Source: JBBECF01 sp040881945
GTDB taxonomy: Bacteria; Pseudomonadota; Alphaproteobacteria; Dongiales; Dongiaceae
Assembly (NCBI GenBank): GCA_040881945.1
Contig: JBBECF010000166.1
Location: 1 to 15,125 of the forward strand
Direction: 5' to 3'
DNA: 15,125 nt
Made by a program: the position numbers and the translations under genes. The notes under the pieces were generated by a model. That model was not told the origin of the DNA. It made no database searches and worked only from the letters and a program-made list of their open reading frames with translations. Shown here piece after piece: positions 6,593 to 13,928 of this stretch (its first letter is position 1; every line of letters starts with the position of its first letter).

Positions 6593-7732
6593 CTACGGCG
6601 CCGCCGCCGTGCCGTCCCGCAGCCTGTCGGGATCGAGCGGGATGCCGCGGCGAACGACCCCGACCGGGCCAAGCGCCGGCGCCGTAGCGCCATCCACCGA
6701 GATCTCCAGGCCGCCGGCGTTGCCGGTCGACAGCGTGAGCCCCGCCTGGTTCGGAACCTGATAGCTGTCGCCGGCGCGCAGCACGCGCGTGAACAGCGGC
6801 GCATTGCCGGCGTCGCTGATCTGCACCCAGCTTTCCAGACGCGCCCGCACGACGATGCGCGAGTCGACGTTGGTGGCGCCGAGCGCCTGCTCCATGCCCT
6901 CGCTGGCCGCCCCCTCGGGGGCGGCCGGGATGGCCGCGGCCACGGCCGAGGGCGTCGCGGCCGCTGCCGCGTCGGTGGGCTCCGCCGGCGAGCCGTCGGC
7001 GAAATCGGCCGGCACGGTCGACTCGGTCGGTGTCGTCTCGTCCGCCGGTTCCTCGATCGGCGGCACCGAATCGCCGGCGGCAATCTCGGTGGCCGGCGGC
7101 GGCGGCTCGACCGGGCCCGGTTCGGCGCCCTCGGGCGCCTCGGCGGTCGCGGTCGGCGGCGGCGGCTCGATCGTGGCCGGATCGGCGGCCGGTGTCGGCG
7201 CCGCCTCCGTGGGCGAGATCTCGCCGGCCAGCCGTTCCGGCACCTGCGGGACCATCTCGGCGACGCCCGGTTCGCGGTTCGAAAAGTAATACCAGCCGCC
7301 ATAGGCGAACAGCGCCAACGCGGCCGACAGCAGCAGGATCAACCCGCGCGGCAGACGGCCTTCCTCGGCCAGCGCCGGAAAGACAAGCTGCGTCTGTGCG
7401 TGCAGGCCCGCCGCCTCGTCGCGGAACCGCCGCACCAGGTCGGCGCCGTCGAGTCCGAGATATTCGGCATAGCTGCGCACGAAGCCGAGCGCATAGGTCT
7501 TGCCCGGCAGGTCCTCGAACCGGCCCTTCTCGATCGCGTCGAGATAGATCGCGCGAATACGCAATTGCGCGGCCACCGCCACGAGATCCTGCCCGTACCC
7601 TTCGCGGGCGCGGCGCAGCAGCCGGCCGATTTGTTCCGGGCCCGCCTCGGCGACGGCCGGCCCCGGCGGCTGCGGCTCGAGCCGCGGCTCACTTGCGTCC
7701 GGGTCGGGCGACTGCCGTATCCGCTGCGCCAT
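6593..7732 (-). CDS. rodZ: RodZ-like helix-turn-helix membrane protein (HTH_25 / DUF4115)
   Basis: Bitopic inner-membrane protein of the RodZ family, which links the MreB cytoskeleton to rod-shape cell-wall synthesis. It has 379 residues. Residues 1–30 are a Pro-rich tail. A cytoplasmic HTH_25 domain spans about 31–108 (IGRLLRRAREGYGQDL, then IRAIYLDAIEKGRFEDLP and YALGFVRSYAEYLGLD). A single hydrophobic span lies at 129–150 with basic residues before it. A long Pro/Ala/Glu/Thr-rich periplasmic linker (about 152–288) contains two similar EPPPP blocks, and a C-terminal DUF4115 beta domain occupies about 289–360 (VRARLESWVQISDAGN through LRAGDSYQVPNQ). The start at 7732 lacks a good Shine-Dalgarno. 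Position directly before ispG–hisS is as in E. coli. The symbol follows architecture and synteny; a true MreB-binding role is inferred. Confidence 0.85.
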   Translation of the reverse strand: MAQRIRQSPDPDASEPRLEPQPPGPAVAEAGPEQIGRLLRRAREGYGQDLVAVAAQLRIRAIYLDAIEKGRFEDLPGKTYALGFVRSYAEYLGLDGADLVRRFRDEAAGLHAQTQLVFPALAEEGRLPRGLILLLSAALALFAYGGWYYFSNREPGVAEMVPQVPERLAGEISPTEAAPTPAADPATIEPPPPTATAEAPEGAEPGPVEPPPPATEIAAGDSVPPIEEPADETTPTESTVPADFADGSPAEPTDAAAAATPSAVAAAIPAAPEGAASEGMEQALGATNVDSRIVVRARLESWVQISDAGNAPLFTRVLRAGDSYQVPNQAGLTLSTGNAGGLEISVDGATAPALGPVGVVRRGIPLDPDRLRDGTAAAP

Positions 7733-7865
7733 TTAGAGCACCCGTCGTTCTGAGTAGCCGCCGTGCCGGGGCGACCGCCGCTTGCCTCGCGCGCGTCGCC
7801 GGCGGCCCCAGGGTCGGCCCGGCCGGGCCGGTTCCGGCGGATCCGCCGGCAGCGGGAACCTTTGT

Positions 7866-7895
7866 ACTCTATTCTGCGCGCCGCGTGGTTGCTAA
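7866..7895 (-). promoter_or_regulatory. Possible promoter for the rodZ–ispG–hisS–hemA–prfA–prmC block
   Basis: On the minus strand TTAGCA (7895–7890) and TAGAGT (7871–7866), each matching consensus at four of six positions, are 18 bases apart. They sit in a local AT-rich island within the 224-bp gap between ptsP and the rodZ-like gene. The leader would be about 125 nt. The AT-rich island in a GC-rich genome is the main support. A GC-rich inverted repeat nearer the ptsP stop has no T-run, so no terminator is called. Confidence 0.3.
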
Positions 7896-7956
7896 TTTGT
7901 TTACCAATGACGCGGCAACGCCGCATCGCGCCGCGCGCTCTCCGGCGCCGCGGCGA

Positions 7957-10230
7957 TCATAGGGCGATCTCGCGGTCGCGGGCGAACGCCCGCAGCCGCC
8001 CGCGCAGGCTGCCGTCCGCGCGCTCCAGCAGATCGTCCAAGTAGCCGCGCAGGGCGCCGGCGTCGAGGCTGCGCGTCATCGCCCGGATCGGGCCGACCGC
8101 CGGCGGCGGCATCGACAGGCTGCGAAAACCGAGCCCGATCAACGTCATGGCCTCGATCGGATTGCCCGCCATCTCGCCGCACAGGGCGAGCGGCACGCGG
8201 GCCGAGGCACAGCGCCGCACCAGTTCTTCGAGCAGCCGCAGCATCGCCGGCGACAGCACGTCGTAGCGCGCGCCGAGCCGCGGGCTGCCGCGGTCGCTGG
8301 CGAACAGGAACTGGCGCAGATCGTTGCTGCCGACCGACAGGAAATCGGCGCGGGCGAGCAGGCTCGGCAACTGCCAGGCCAACGCCGGGACCTCGAACAT
8401 GGCGCCGACGCGGACCGGCGCGGGCAGGGCGCGGCCGCGCCGCTGGGCGCGGTCGAGCTCGAGATCGAGAAGGCGGCGGCCGGCGTCGAACTCGGAAACT
8501 TCGGTGACCATCGGAAACATGATGTCGAGCGGCCGGCCGGCGGCGGCGGCGATCAGCGCCCGGAGCTGCTGGCGCAGCATCGCCGGGCGGTCGAGCGCGA
8601 CGCGAAGCGCGCGCCAGCCCATGGCCGGGTTCTCCTCCGCCTCGCCGCCGGTCCAATAGGGCAGCAGCTTGTCGCCGCCGACGTCGAGCGTGCGGAACAC
8701 GACCGGCCGGCCGTCGGCCTGCTCCAGCACCTTGGCATACAGCGCGGTCTGCGCCGCCACCTCGGGAAAGGCGGCGCGCGTCATGAACGGAATCTCGGTG
8801 CGGTACAGCCCGACGCCGTCCGCCCCGCTTTCCTTGAGATGCGGCATGTCGATGAGCAGGCCGGCGTTGATATTGAGCGAAACGACGATCCCGTCGCGCG
8901 TCACCGCCGGCAGGTCGCGCGTCGCCGCGAAGCTCGCCTGCCGCTCGGCGCGGTAGCGCAGATTCTCCGCGACCGCCTGCAGGAGGTCCTCGGCCGGCCG
9001 AACGAAGACCTGGCCGTTGTCGCCGTCGACGATCACGGTCTCGCCCGGCTCGATCCGGTTGATCAGGTTGGCGACGCGGCCGACGACCGGAATGTCGAGC
9101 GCGCGGGCGACGATGGCGACGTGGGCGGTCGGCGATCCCTCCTCGAGGATCAGGCCGCGCAGCCGCCGCCGGTCGTAGTCGAGCAGCTCGGCCGGGCCCA
9201 TGCTGCGGGCGACGACGACGGCGTCGTCGGGCAGCGTCTCCGGCAGCCGGCGCGCGGCACCGCCGGCGAGATGCTGCATCAGCCGGTTCGCCAGGTCATC
9301 GAGGTCGAGCAGGCGTTCGCGCAAGTAAGGATCGACCGCCTGCGCCATGCGCGCCTGCGTGTCGTTGCGCACCTTCTCGACCGCGGCCTCGGCGGTCAGC
9401 CCGGTCTTGATCGCATCGGCGATGCGCCCGAGCCAGCCGCGGTCGGCGGCGAACATGCGATAGCTTTCCAGAATATCGCGATGTTCGCCGCCGGCGGCCA
9501 GGTCGGAGGCCGCCAGCATGTCGTCGAGCGCGCTGTGCATGCCGGCGACCGCCGCGCGGAAGCGCTCGTGCTCGGCGGCCGGGTCCTCGGCGACCACCTG
9601 GCGCAGCACGATCCGCGGCTCGTGCAGCACCGCCCGGCCGACGGCGACGCCGCCGTTGAGCCGCGTTCCCTCGAGGCGCATCGGCACGAGCGCGATGCTT
9701 TCGCCCAACAACGCTTCGTCCGGTCGTATCAGCTCGCCGCTCGCCGCCATCTCGGCCAGCGTCATCGCGATGGTCTCGAGCGCTTCGACCTCCTCGTCGG
9801 TGTAGTGCCGGCGCGTGCGGTTCTGCACGACCAGGACGCCGAGGACGCGGCCGCCGCGCAGGATCGGGACGCCCATCAGCGAATGATAGATTTCCTCGCC
9901 GGTTTCCGGCCGATAGGCGAAATTGGGATGCGCCTGCGCGTCGGCCAGGGCGAACGGCCGCGCATGCGCGGCGATCGCGCCGACCAGGCCCTCGCCGACA
10001 CGCAGGCGTGTCTTGTGCACGGCCTCGGGCTTCAGGCCCCGGGTGGCGAAGAGCTCGAGCACCTCGCCGGCGCGCATGATGTAGACCGAGCACACCTCGG
10101 CCACCACGTCGGCGGCGACGATGGCGACGATCTTGTCGAGCCGCTCCTGCGCGCTGCCCTGCCCCGCCATCAGGTCGCGCAGGCGGCGGAGCAGCAGACG
10201 GGACCCGCTGATCCCGCCGGCCTGCGGCAT
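7957..10230 (-). CDS. ptsP: Phosphoenolpyruvate--protein phosphotransferase PtsP (EI-Ntr)
   Basis: First enzyme of the nitrogen-related phosphotransferase system: it autophosphorylates from PEP and passes phosphate to NPr, a regulatory and not a sugar-transport cascade. It is 757 residues, cytoplasmic. Residues about 20–165 form a GAF domain, which marks EI-Ntr rather than sugar EI. The NPr-binding region is about 175–330. The phospho-His domain has EEGSPTAHVAIVARALDIP with His370. The PEP-binding barrel is about 445–735, with FRTLDVGGDK (512–521), NPAMGWRALR (534–543), MFPMVTEVSEF (571–581), SVGSNDLRQFLFASDR (632–647) and the catalytic Cys684 in LCGEMAGNP. The ATG at 10230 shares its A with the stop of the upstream gene (TGATG), indicating coupled translation. 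ptsP beside lysC is a common alphaproteobacterial arrangement. Here one gene lies between them. Confidence 0.95.
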   Translation of the reverse strand: MPQAGGISGSRLLLRRLRDLMAGQGSAQERLDKIVAIVAADVVAEVCSVYIMRAGEVLELFATRGLKPEAVHKTRLRVGEGLVGAIAAHARPFALADAQAHPNFAYRPETGEEIYHSLMGVPILRGGRVLGVLVVQNRTRRHYTDEEVEALETIAMTLAEMAASGELIRPDEALLGESIALVPMRLEGTRLNGGVAVGRAVLHEPRIVLRQVVAEDPAAEHERFRAAVAGMHSALDDMLAASDLAAGGEHRDILESYRMFAADRGWLGRIADAIKTGLTAEAAVEKVRNDTQARMAQAVDPYLRERLLDLDDLANRLMQHLAGGAARRLPETLPDDAVVVARSMGPAELLDYDRRRLRGLILEEGSPTAHVAIVARALDIPVVGRVANLINRIEPGETVIVDGDNGQVFVRPAEDLLQAVAENLRYRAERQASFAATRDLPAVTRDGIVVSLNINAGLLIDMPHLKESGADGVGLYRTEIPFMTRAAFPEVAAQTALYAKVLEQADGRPVVFRTLDVGGDKLLPYWTGGEAEENPAMGWRALRVALDRPAMLRQQLRALIAAAAGRPLDIMFPMVTEVSEFDAGRRLLDLELDRAQRRGRALPAPVRVGAMFEVPALAWQLPSLLARADFLSVGSNDLRQFLFASDRGSPRLGARYDVLSPAMLRLLEELVRRCASARVPLALCGEMAGNPIEAMTLIGLGFRSLSMPPPAVGPIRAMTRSLDAGALRGYLDDLLERADGSLRGRLRAFARDREIAL

Positions 10231-11282
10231 CAGCCGGCAGCCCCAACCGGTTCCCTGTCGGCCTCGTCGCGGGCGGCCAGCGCCGCCACCGCCTGGTCGA
10301 CGAGTTGGCGCAGGATCGCCGCCGTCGGCTGCTCCTCGGTCACCATGCCGACGCTCTGCCCGGCCATCAGCGAGCCGGTTTCGACGTCGCCCTCGATGAC
10401 CGCGCGGCGCAGGGCGCCCGCCCAGAAGTGCTCGATTTCGAGCTGCGCCGCCTTTTGGTCGAGCTCGCCGCGATTGAAGCGGTCGATGACATCGCGTTGC
10501 GCCGCGGCGAAACGCTTGGTCGCCTGGTTGGCGAGCGCGCGCACCGGGATGACGGGGAACAACGGGTCAAGCTGCGCCGACGGCACCGCGTCGCGCGCGC
10601 TGGCGCGCAGGAAGGCCTGTTTGAAGCGCGGATGCGCGATCGATTCGGCGGCGCACACGAAGCGCGTGCCGAGTTGGCAGCCCGACGCGCCCATTTCCAG
10701 ATACCCGAGGATGGCCTCGCCGCGGCCGATGCCGCCGGCGACGAACACCGGGATCTCGCGCACCTCCGGCAGGATCTCCTGCGCCAGCACGCTGGTCGAA
10801 ACCGGGCCGATATGGCCGCCCGCCTCCATGCCCTCGATGACGAGGGCGTCGGCGCCCGAGCGCACCAGCTTCTTGGCGAGCACCAGCGCCGGGGCGAAGC
10901 AGATCACCTTGGCGCCGCCCGCCTTGACGCGGGCGATGGCCGCGGCCGGCGGCAGCCCGCCGGCCAGCACGATGTGGCCGACATGCAGGTCGAGACAGAC
11001 GTCGATCAGCCCGGCGAGCTGCGGGTGCATGGTGATGAGGTTGACCCCGAACGGCCGGTCGGTGAGCGCGAAGGTCGCCGCGATCTCGGCCGCGAGCAGC
11101 TCCGGCGACATCGCGCCCGAGGCGATGACGCCGAAGCCGCCGCCGTTCGAGATGGCCGAGACCAGGTGCCGCTCCGACACCCAGGTCATGGCCCCGCCCA
11201 TGATGGCGAATTCGCAGCCCAGGAACTGCGTGCCCCGGCGCCACAGCCGGTCGAGCTTCTGCCGGGCGGTGCGCGCGCGCAT
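10230..11282 (-). CDS. Nitronate monooxygenase / FabK-like FMN flavoprotein
   Basis: A 350-residue FMN-dependent TIM-barrel protein of the 2-nitropropane dioxygenase family (NMO_2 / enoyl-ACP reductase II group). Seen: FAIMGGAMTWVSE (25–37) and SNGGGFGVIASGAM (45–58) near the N terminus, the EGMEAGGHIGP motif (150–160) with the candidate catalytic His157, the phosphate-binding VFVAGGIGRGEA (179–190) and LGTRFV (204–209). The family includes class I nitronate monooxygenases, which oxidise toxic nitronates such as propionate 3-nitronate, and FabK enoyl-ACP reductases. The sequence alone does not settle which activity this has. The ATG at 11282 shares its A with the lysC stop, and the stop shares its A with the ptsP start, so it is wedged with no free base between two genes that are usually neighbours. 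That suggests steady co-translation with LysC and PtsP. Confidence 0.85.
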   Translation of the reverse strand: MRARTARQKLDRLWRRGTQFLGCEFAIMGGAMTWVSERHLVSAISNGGGFGVIASGAMSPELLAAEIAATFALTDRPFGVNLITMHPQLAGLIDVCLDLHVGHIVLAGGLPPAAAIARVKAGGAKVICFAPALVLAKKLVRSGADALVIEGMEAGGHIGPVSTSVLAQEILPEVREIPVFVAGGIGRGEAILGYLEMGASGCQLGTRFVCAAESIAHPRFKQAFLRASARDAVPSAQLDPLFPVIPVRALANQATKRFAAAQRDVIDRFNRGELDQKAAQLEIEHFWAGALRRAVIEGDVETGSLMAGQSVGMVTEEQPTAAILRQLVDQAVAALAARDEADREPVGAAG

Positions 11283-12520
11283 CAGACGGCGTCGAGGCCG
11301 TAGGCGGTATGCAGGCTGCGCACGGCCAATTCCGTGTACTCCTCGGCGATCAGCACGCTGACCTTGATCTCGGAGGTGGAGATGACCTGGATGTTGATGC
11401 CCTTGTCGGCAAGCGCGCTGAACATCCGTTGGGCGACGCCGGCGTGGCTGCGCATGCCGACGCCGATCACCGACACCTTGACGACGTTGGGATCGGGCAC
11501 GAGGGCGCGGTAGCCGAGTTTCTGGCGCTGCGCCTCCAGCACCGCGACCGCCCGGTCGAGGTCGCTCTTGCCCACGGTGAAGGTCAGATCGGTCGTGTCG
11601 CCGCCTTCGGACACGTTCTGCACGATCATATCGACGTTGACGTTGGCGTCGGCGAGAGGTCCGAAGATGGCCGCCGCCACGCCCGGGCGATCCGGCACGC
11701 GGGTGAGCGTGATCTTCGCCTCGTCCCGGTTGTAGGCGATGCCGCTGACGACTTCCTGTTCCACGATCTCATCCTCATCAACGACCAGGGTGCCGGGCCG
11801 GTCGACGAAGCTCGACAGCACCTGCAGGCGGACCCGGTGCTTCATCGCCATCTCGACCGAGCGGATCTGCAACACCTTGGCGCCCTGCGACGCCATTTCC
11901 AGCATCTCTTCGTAGGTGATCTTATCCAGCTTGCGCGCCTTGGCAACGATGCGCGGGTCGGCGGTGTAGACGCCGTCCACGTCCGTAAAGATGTCGCAGC
12001 GCTCGGCGCCCAGCGCCGCCGCCAGCGCCACCGCCGAGGTGTCGGACCCGCCGCGGCCGAGCGTCGTCACGCGGTTGTCCGGGCCGAGGCCCTGGAAGCC
12101 GGCGACGACGGCCACCTGGCCCTGCGCGAAGCGTTCCTCGAGGCGCGCGGTCTCGATCTGGCCGATGCGCGCCTTGCCGTGCCTGTCGTCGGTGTGGATC
12201 GGCACCTGCCAGCCGAGCCACGACCGCGCCGACACCCCCAGTTCCTGCAAGGCCAGCGCCACCAGGCCGCTCGTCACCTGCTCGCCCGACGAGACCACGA
12301 CGTCGTACTCGCGCACGTCGTGCAGGCGCGATACCGCGCTCGTCCACTCGACGAGCTGGTTGGTGGCGCCGGCCATGGCCGAGACGACGACGACCACGTC
12401 GTTGCCGCGATCGACCTCGGTCTTGACCTGCCGGGCGACCGCGCGGATGCGCTCGACATCGGCGACCGAGGTGCCGCCGAACTTCATCACGATGCGAGGC
12501 CTGCGCGGCCGCGGTGCCAT
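11282..12520 (-). CDS. lysC: Aspartate kinase
   Basis: Phosphorylates L-aspartate with ATP, the first step towards lysine (and diaminopimelate), threonine, methionine and isoleucine. It is 412 residues, cytoplasmic. The kinase domain (about 9–245) has MKFGGTS (12–18), VVSSGEQV (75–82), TLGRGGSDTSAVALA (153–167) and FTDVDGVYTADPR (178–190). Two ACT domains follow (about 268–335 and 347–405), including VPDRPGVAAAIFGPLA and GVGMRSHAGVAQRMFSAL, so allosteric feedback inhibition by pathway end products is expected. The start at 12520 is supported by AGGAAAG six bases upstream; Met12 is an unlikely alternative. The ribosome binding site abuts a hairpin repeat (12534–12588), so the repeat is in the leader or promoter. 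A loose minus-strand TTGCCT-N17-TATGGA lies beyond the repeats near 12730–12690. lysC diverges from ubiG. Confidence 0.96.
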   Translation of the reverse strand: MAPRPRRPRIVMKFGGTSVADVERIRAVARQVKTEVDRGNDVVVVVSAMAGATNQLVEWTSAVSRLHDVREYDVVVSSGEQVTSGLVALALQELGVSARSWLGWQVPIHTDDRHGKARIGQIETARLEERFAQGQVAVVAGFQGLGPDNRVTTLGRGGSDTSAVALAAALGAERCDIFTDVDGVYTADPRIVAKARKLDKITYEEMLEMASQGAKVLQIRSVEMAMKHRVRLQVLSSFVDRPGTLVVDEDEIVEQEVVSGIAYNRDEAKITLTRVPDRPGVAAAIFGPLADANVNVDMIVQNVSEGGDTTDLTFTVGKSDLDRAVAVLEAQRQKLGYRALVPDPNVVKVSVIGVGMRSHAGVAQRMFSALADKGINIQVISTSEIKVSVLIAEEYTELAVRSLHTAYGLDAV

Positions 12521-12526
12521 GACGGT

Positions 12527-12533
12527 CTTTCCT
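12527..12533 (-). promoter_or_regulatory. lysC ribosome binding site abutting a palindromic repeat
   Basis: AGGAAAG on the minus strand, six bases before the ATG at 12520. Its first base is the one directly after the last base of the 55-bp repeat, so a hairpin formed by the repeat in mRNA would end at the Shine-Dalgarno. Confidence 0.75.
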
Positions 12534-12588
12534 AGTGTCCTGCCCCAGAAATTCGCTCACGAATTTCTGGGATAAGCAGGCCACTAGA
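12534..12588. repeat. 55-bp palindromic REP-like repeat, copy 2 (lysC side of a head-to-head doublet)
   Basis: Reverse-complement copy of bases 1–55 with 52 of 55 identical. The perfect 10-bp stem CAGAAATTCG/CGAATTTCTG surrounds the loop CTCA. Its GGCCACTA end faces TAGTGGCC of the diverged copy at 12596–12647. These two 8-mers (12579–12586 and 12595–12602) are perfect complements around an 8-base loop. Together the two units form a 114-bp head-to-head doublet with three possible hairpins, which is the layout of a REPIN. No RAYT transposase gene is in the window. Confidence 0.85.
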
Positions 12589-12595
12589 TTCAAAT

Positions 12596-12647
12596 AGTGG
12601 CCCGTTCACCCCGAAATTCCGTAAAGGAATTTCGGGGACGGGACACT
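12596..12647. repeat. Diverged 52-bp palindromic repeat, partner unit of the doublet
   Basis: A perfect 12-bp inverted repeat, CCCCGAAATTCC (12609–12620) and GGAATTTCGGGG (12626–12637), encloses the loop GTAAA. The outer arms are AGTGGCCCGT and ACGGGACACT. The reverse complement starts AGTGTCCCGTCCCCGAAATT, against AGTGTCCTGCCCCAGAAATT in copy 2, so it is the same family at lower identity. Both stems keep full pairing despite base changes (TTCG/CGAA against TTCC/GGAA), a compensatory pattern that points to selection on the hairpin or to mobilisation that needs it. Confidence 0.8.
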
Positions 12648-12673
12648 GACGGGGGCGTTCCGGCGAACGTCGG

Positions 12674-12702
12674 TTGCCGTGCGGCCGGCGCGTATCCATA
12701 CT
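12674..12702 (+). promoter_or_regulatory. Possible ubiG promoter
   Basis: TTGCCG (12674–12679) and CATACT (12697–12702) are 17 bases apart. Each matches the sigma-70 consensus at four of six positions. The predicted transcript would start about 50 bases before the ubiG ATG. It lies between the repeat doublet and ubiG. Confidence 0.35.
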
Positions 12703-12744
12703 GATTCGGACCGGCCGAGGCAAGCTATAGGCCCGGCGCCGGCG

Positions 12745-12752
12745 AAGGAGGG
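12745..12752 (+). promoter_or_regulatory. ubiG ribosome binding site
   Basis: AAGGAGGG, a near-perfect Shine-Dalgarno six bases before the ATG at 12759. It decides the start in favour of the N-terminally extended protein, although family similarity begins only near residue 30. Confidence 0.8.
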
Positions 12753-12758
12753 CAAGGC

Positions 12759-13568
12759 ATGGCCGGCAGCTTCCCGCGATCGCGCGCGCGACGGACGGCC
12801 GGCCCTGGCTGCGCCGAAGGCGGCTTCGCCGAGGCGAGCGCCGCCAGCGTCGACCCGTCCGAGGTCGCCAAGTTCGCCGCCCTGGCCGAGGCCTGGTGGG
12901 ACGAGGCGGGCGATTTCGCGCCGCTGCACAAGCTGAACCCGACGCGCATCGGCTTCGTCCGCGACCGCGTGGCGGGCCGGCTCGGCCGCGACCCGCTTGG
13001 GCCTCGCCCGTTGGCCGGGCTGACGCTGCTCGATGTCGGCTGCGGCGGCGGCCTGCTGGCCGAGCCGATGGCCCGGCTCGGCGCCGCCGTCACCGCTATA
13101 GACGCGGCGCCGCGCAACATCGCCGTCGCCCGCCTGCACGCCGAGCAAAGCGGGCTGGCGATCGACTACCGCGTGGCCGCCGCCGAGACGCTGGCCGCGG
13201 CCGGCGCCCGCTTCGACGTCGTGCTCGCCATGGAGGTGATCGAACACGTCGCCGACCGCGCCGCGTTCCTCGCCGCCTGCTGCGCCGTGCTCGCGCCCGG
13301 CGGGACGATGTTCCTCGCCACCCTGAACCGCACCCTGAAGGCGTTCGCGCTCGCCGTCGTTGGCGCCGAGTACCTGCTGCGCTGGCTGCCGCGCGGGAGC
13401 CATGACTGGCGCCGTTTCGTGCGCCCGTCGGAGCTGGCCGCGGGCCTGCGCCCGCACGGCGTCGAGATCGTCGAGATCGCCGGCGTCGCCTACAGCCCGC
13501 TGACCGACCGCTGGCGTCTGACGCGCGACCTCGACATCAATTACATGGCAATGGCGGAACGCCGCTGA
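12759..13568 (+). CDS. ubiG: Ubiquinone biosynthesis O-methyltransferase UbiG
   Basis: SAM-dependent methyltransferase that performs both O-methylations of ubiquinone biosynthesis, at the inner face of the cytoplasmic membrane. It is 269 residues. Residues 1–28 are a basic, Ala/Gly-rich extension of unknown role. The family region starts with SVDPSEVAKFAALAEAWWDE (30–49), then PLHKLNPTRIGFVRD (55–69). The SAM-binding loop is LDVGCGGGLLAEPMARLGA (91–109). MEVIEHV (158–164) is motif II, and LAPGGTMFLATLNRT (178–192) follows. Membrane-association and substrate-proximal sequence is WLPRGSHDWRRFVRPSEL (209–226). The start has a strong ribosome binding site. It diverges from lysC, a layout common in Alphaproteobacteria. 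The last base of its TGA stop is the first base of a palindromic element that may serve as the terminator. Confidence 0.96.
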   Translation: MAGSFPRSRARRTAGPGCAEGGFAEASAASVDPSEVAKFAALAEAWWDEAGDFAPLHKLNPTRIGFVRDRVAGRLGRDPLGPRPLAGLTLLDVGCGGGLLAEPMARLGAAVTAIDAAPRNIAVARLHAEQSGLAIDYRVAAAETLAAAGARFDVVLAMEVIEHVADRAAFLAACCAVLAPGGTMFLATLNRTLKAFALAVVGAEYLLRWLPRGSHDWRRFVRPSELAAGLRPHGVEIVEIAGVAYSPLTDRWRLTRDLDINYMAMAERR

Positions 13569-13655
13569 AAAAAGGGGACATTCCTAATTTCCGGCCGCCG
13601 AGGCCGACCATTCGATCCGGTTCGGCTCCAAAAAAATATGAATGTCCCATTTTTT
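13568..13655. repeat. GGGGACA-headed palindromic element, possible bidirectional terminator
   Basis: The ends AAAAAAGGGGACATTC (13568–13583) and GAATGTCCCATTTTTT (13640–13655) are inverted repeats matching at 15 of 16 positions. The 56-base interior holds a smaller imperfect GC-rich stem (GAGGCCGA near 13600, TCGGCTC near 13622). In RNA from either strand the outer stem would end in a U-run, so it could terminate both ubiG and transcription coming from DUF1178. The GGGGACATTCCTAATTTC head resembles short palindromes I associate with REP/RAYT-type elements; that link is from memory. It is not obviously the same family as the 55-bp repeats. Confidence 0.6.
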
Positions 13656-13690
13656 CCGCCGACTGGCCGGCCGGGCGCGTTACCGCTGCT

Positions 13691-13719
13691 TTGACATCTC
13701 TGGAAAATGTTCCTATCCT
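13691..13719 (+). promoter_or_regulatory. Near-consensus sigma-70-type promoter with no gene downstream
   Basis: TTGACA (13691–13696) is a perfect -35. After an optimal 17-base spacer comes TATCCT (13714–13719), four of six -10 positions. The predicted start is about 13726. It is the best promoter match in the window, better than those before any of the genes. The nearest downstream gene on its strand is the methyltransferase some 860 bp away, past the antisense DUF1178 gene. Confidence 0.5.
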
Positions 13720-13781
13720 GGGCGTGGCTGCTGCCTGATTGGCGGGCGGCCTTCTCCGGCCTCGATCCGGGGAATCGTTGT

Positions 13782-13794
13782 TTGACATCGTCAA
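13782..13794. other. Small palindrome TTGAC-ATC-GTCAA
   Basis: A perfect 5-bp inverted repeat with a 3-base spacer, about 55 bases downstream of the predicted transcription start at 13726. It contains a second TTGACA but no fitting -10. It could be an operator half-site pair. No matching regulator is known to me, and chance occurrence is plausible. Confidence 0.3.
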
Positions 13795-13928
13795 TCTGTC
13801 CCGGTCGGCGCCAACGCTCCGTGGCCGCCGCATCGCAGCGCGGCCGCGCGGTCGCCGCGTTCTCGCCGGACGATCCGGGACCGTTCGGATTAGGCCCTGA
13901 TATAAAGGCGTTTTTGGCAACCTGCCCG

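Noticed and set aside
7901..7956. GC-rich inverted repeat after the ptsP stop considered as a terminator
   Set aside because: The stem is short (GCGCCG/CGGCGC) and no T-run follows, so there is no support beyond base composition.
8839..11361. Very long plus-strand open frame (840 codons) opposite ptsP and the flavoprotein gene
   Set aside because: GC-rich coding DNA leaves antisense frames open. The translation is low-complexity Arg/Ala/His-rich with no recognisable domain, and it crosses two genes with clear motifs on the other strand.
11309..12535. Plus-strand open frame of 408 codons opposite lysC
   Set aside because: Mirror of the lysC reading frame; His/Asp/Arg-rich composition is typical of antisense translation.
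1..12588. Cluster between the two repeats as a composite transposon
   Set aside because: The content is core housekeeping genes in a conserved order, no transposase is present, and REP-like elements of this size do not mobilise such segments. Only passive recombination between them is plausible.
12606..13457. Minus-strand open frame of 283 codons opposite ubiG
   Set aside because: UbiG motifs, ribosome binding site and stop are all consistent on the plus strand. The opposite frame has no domain.
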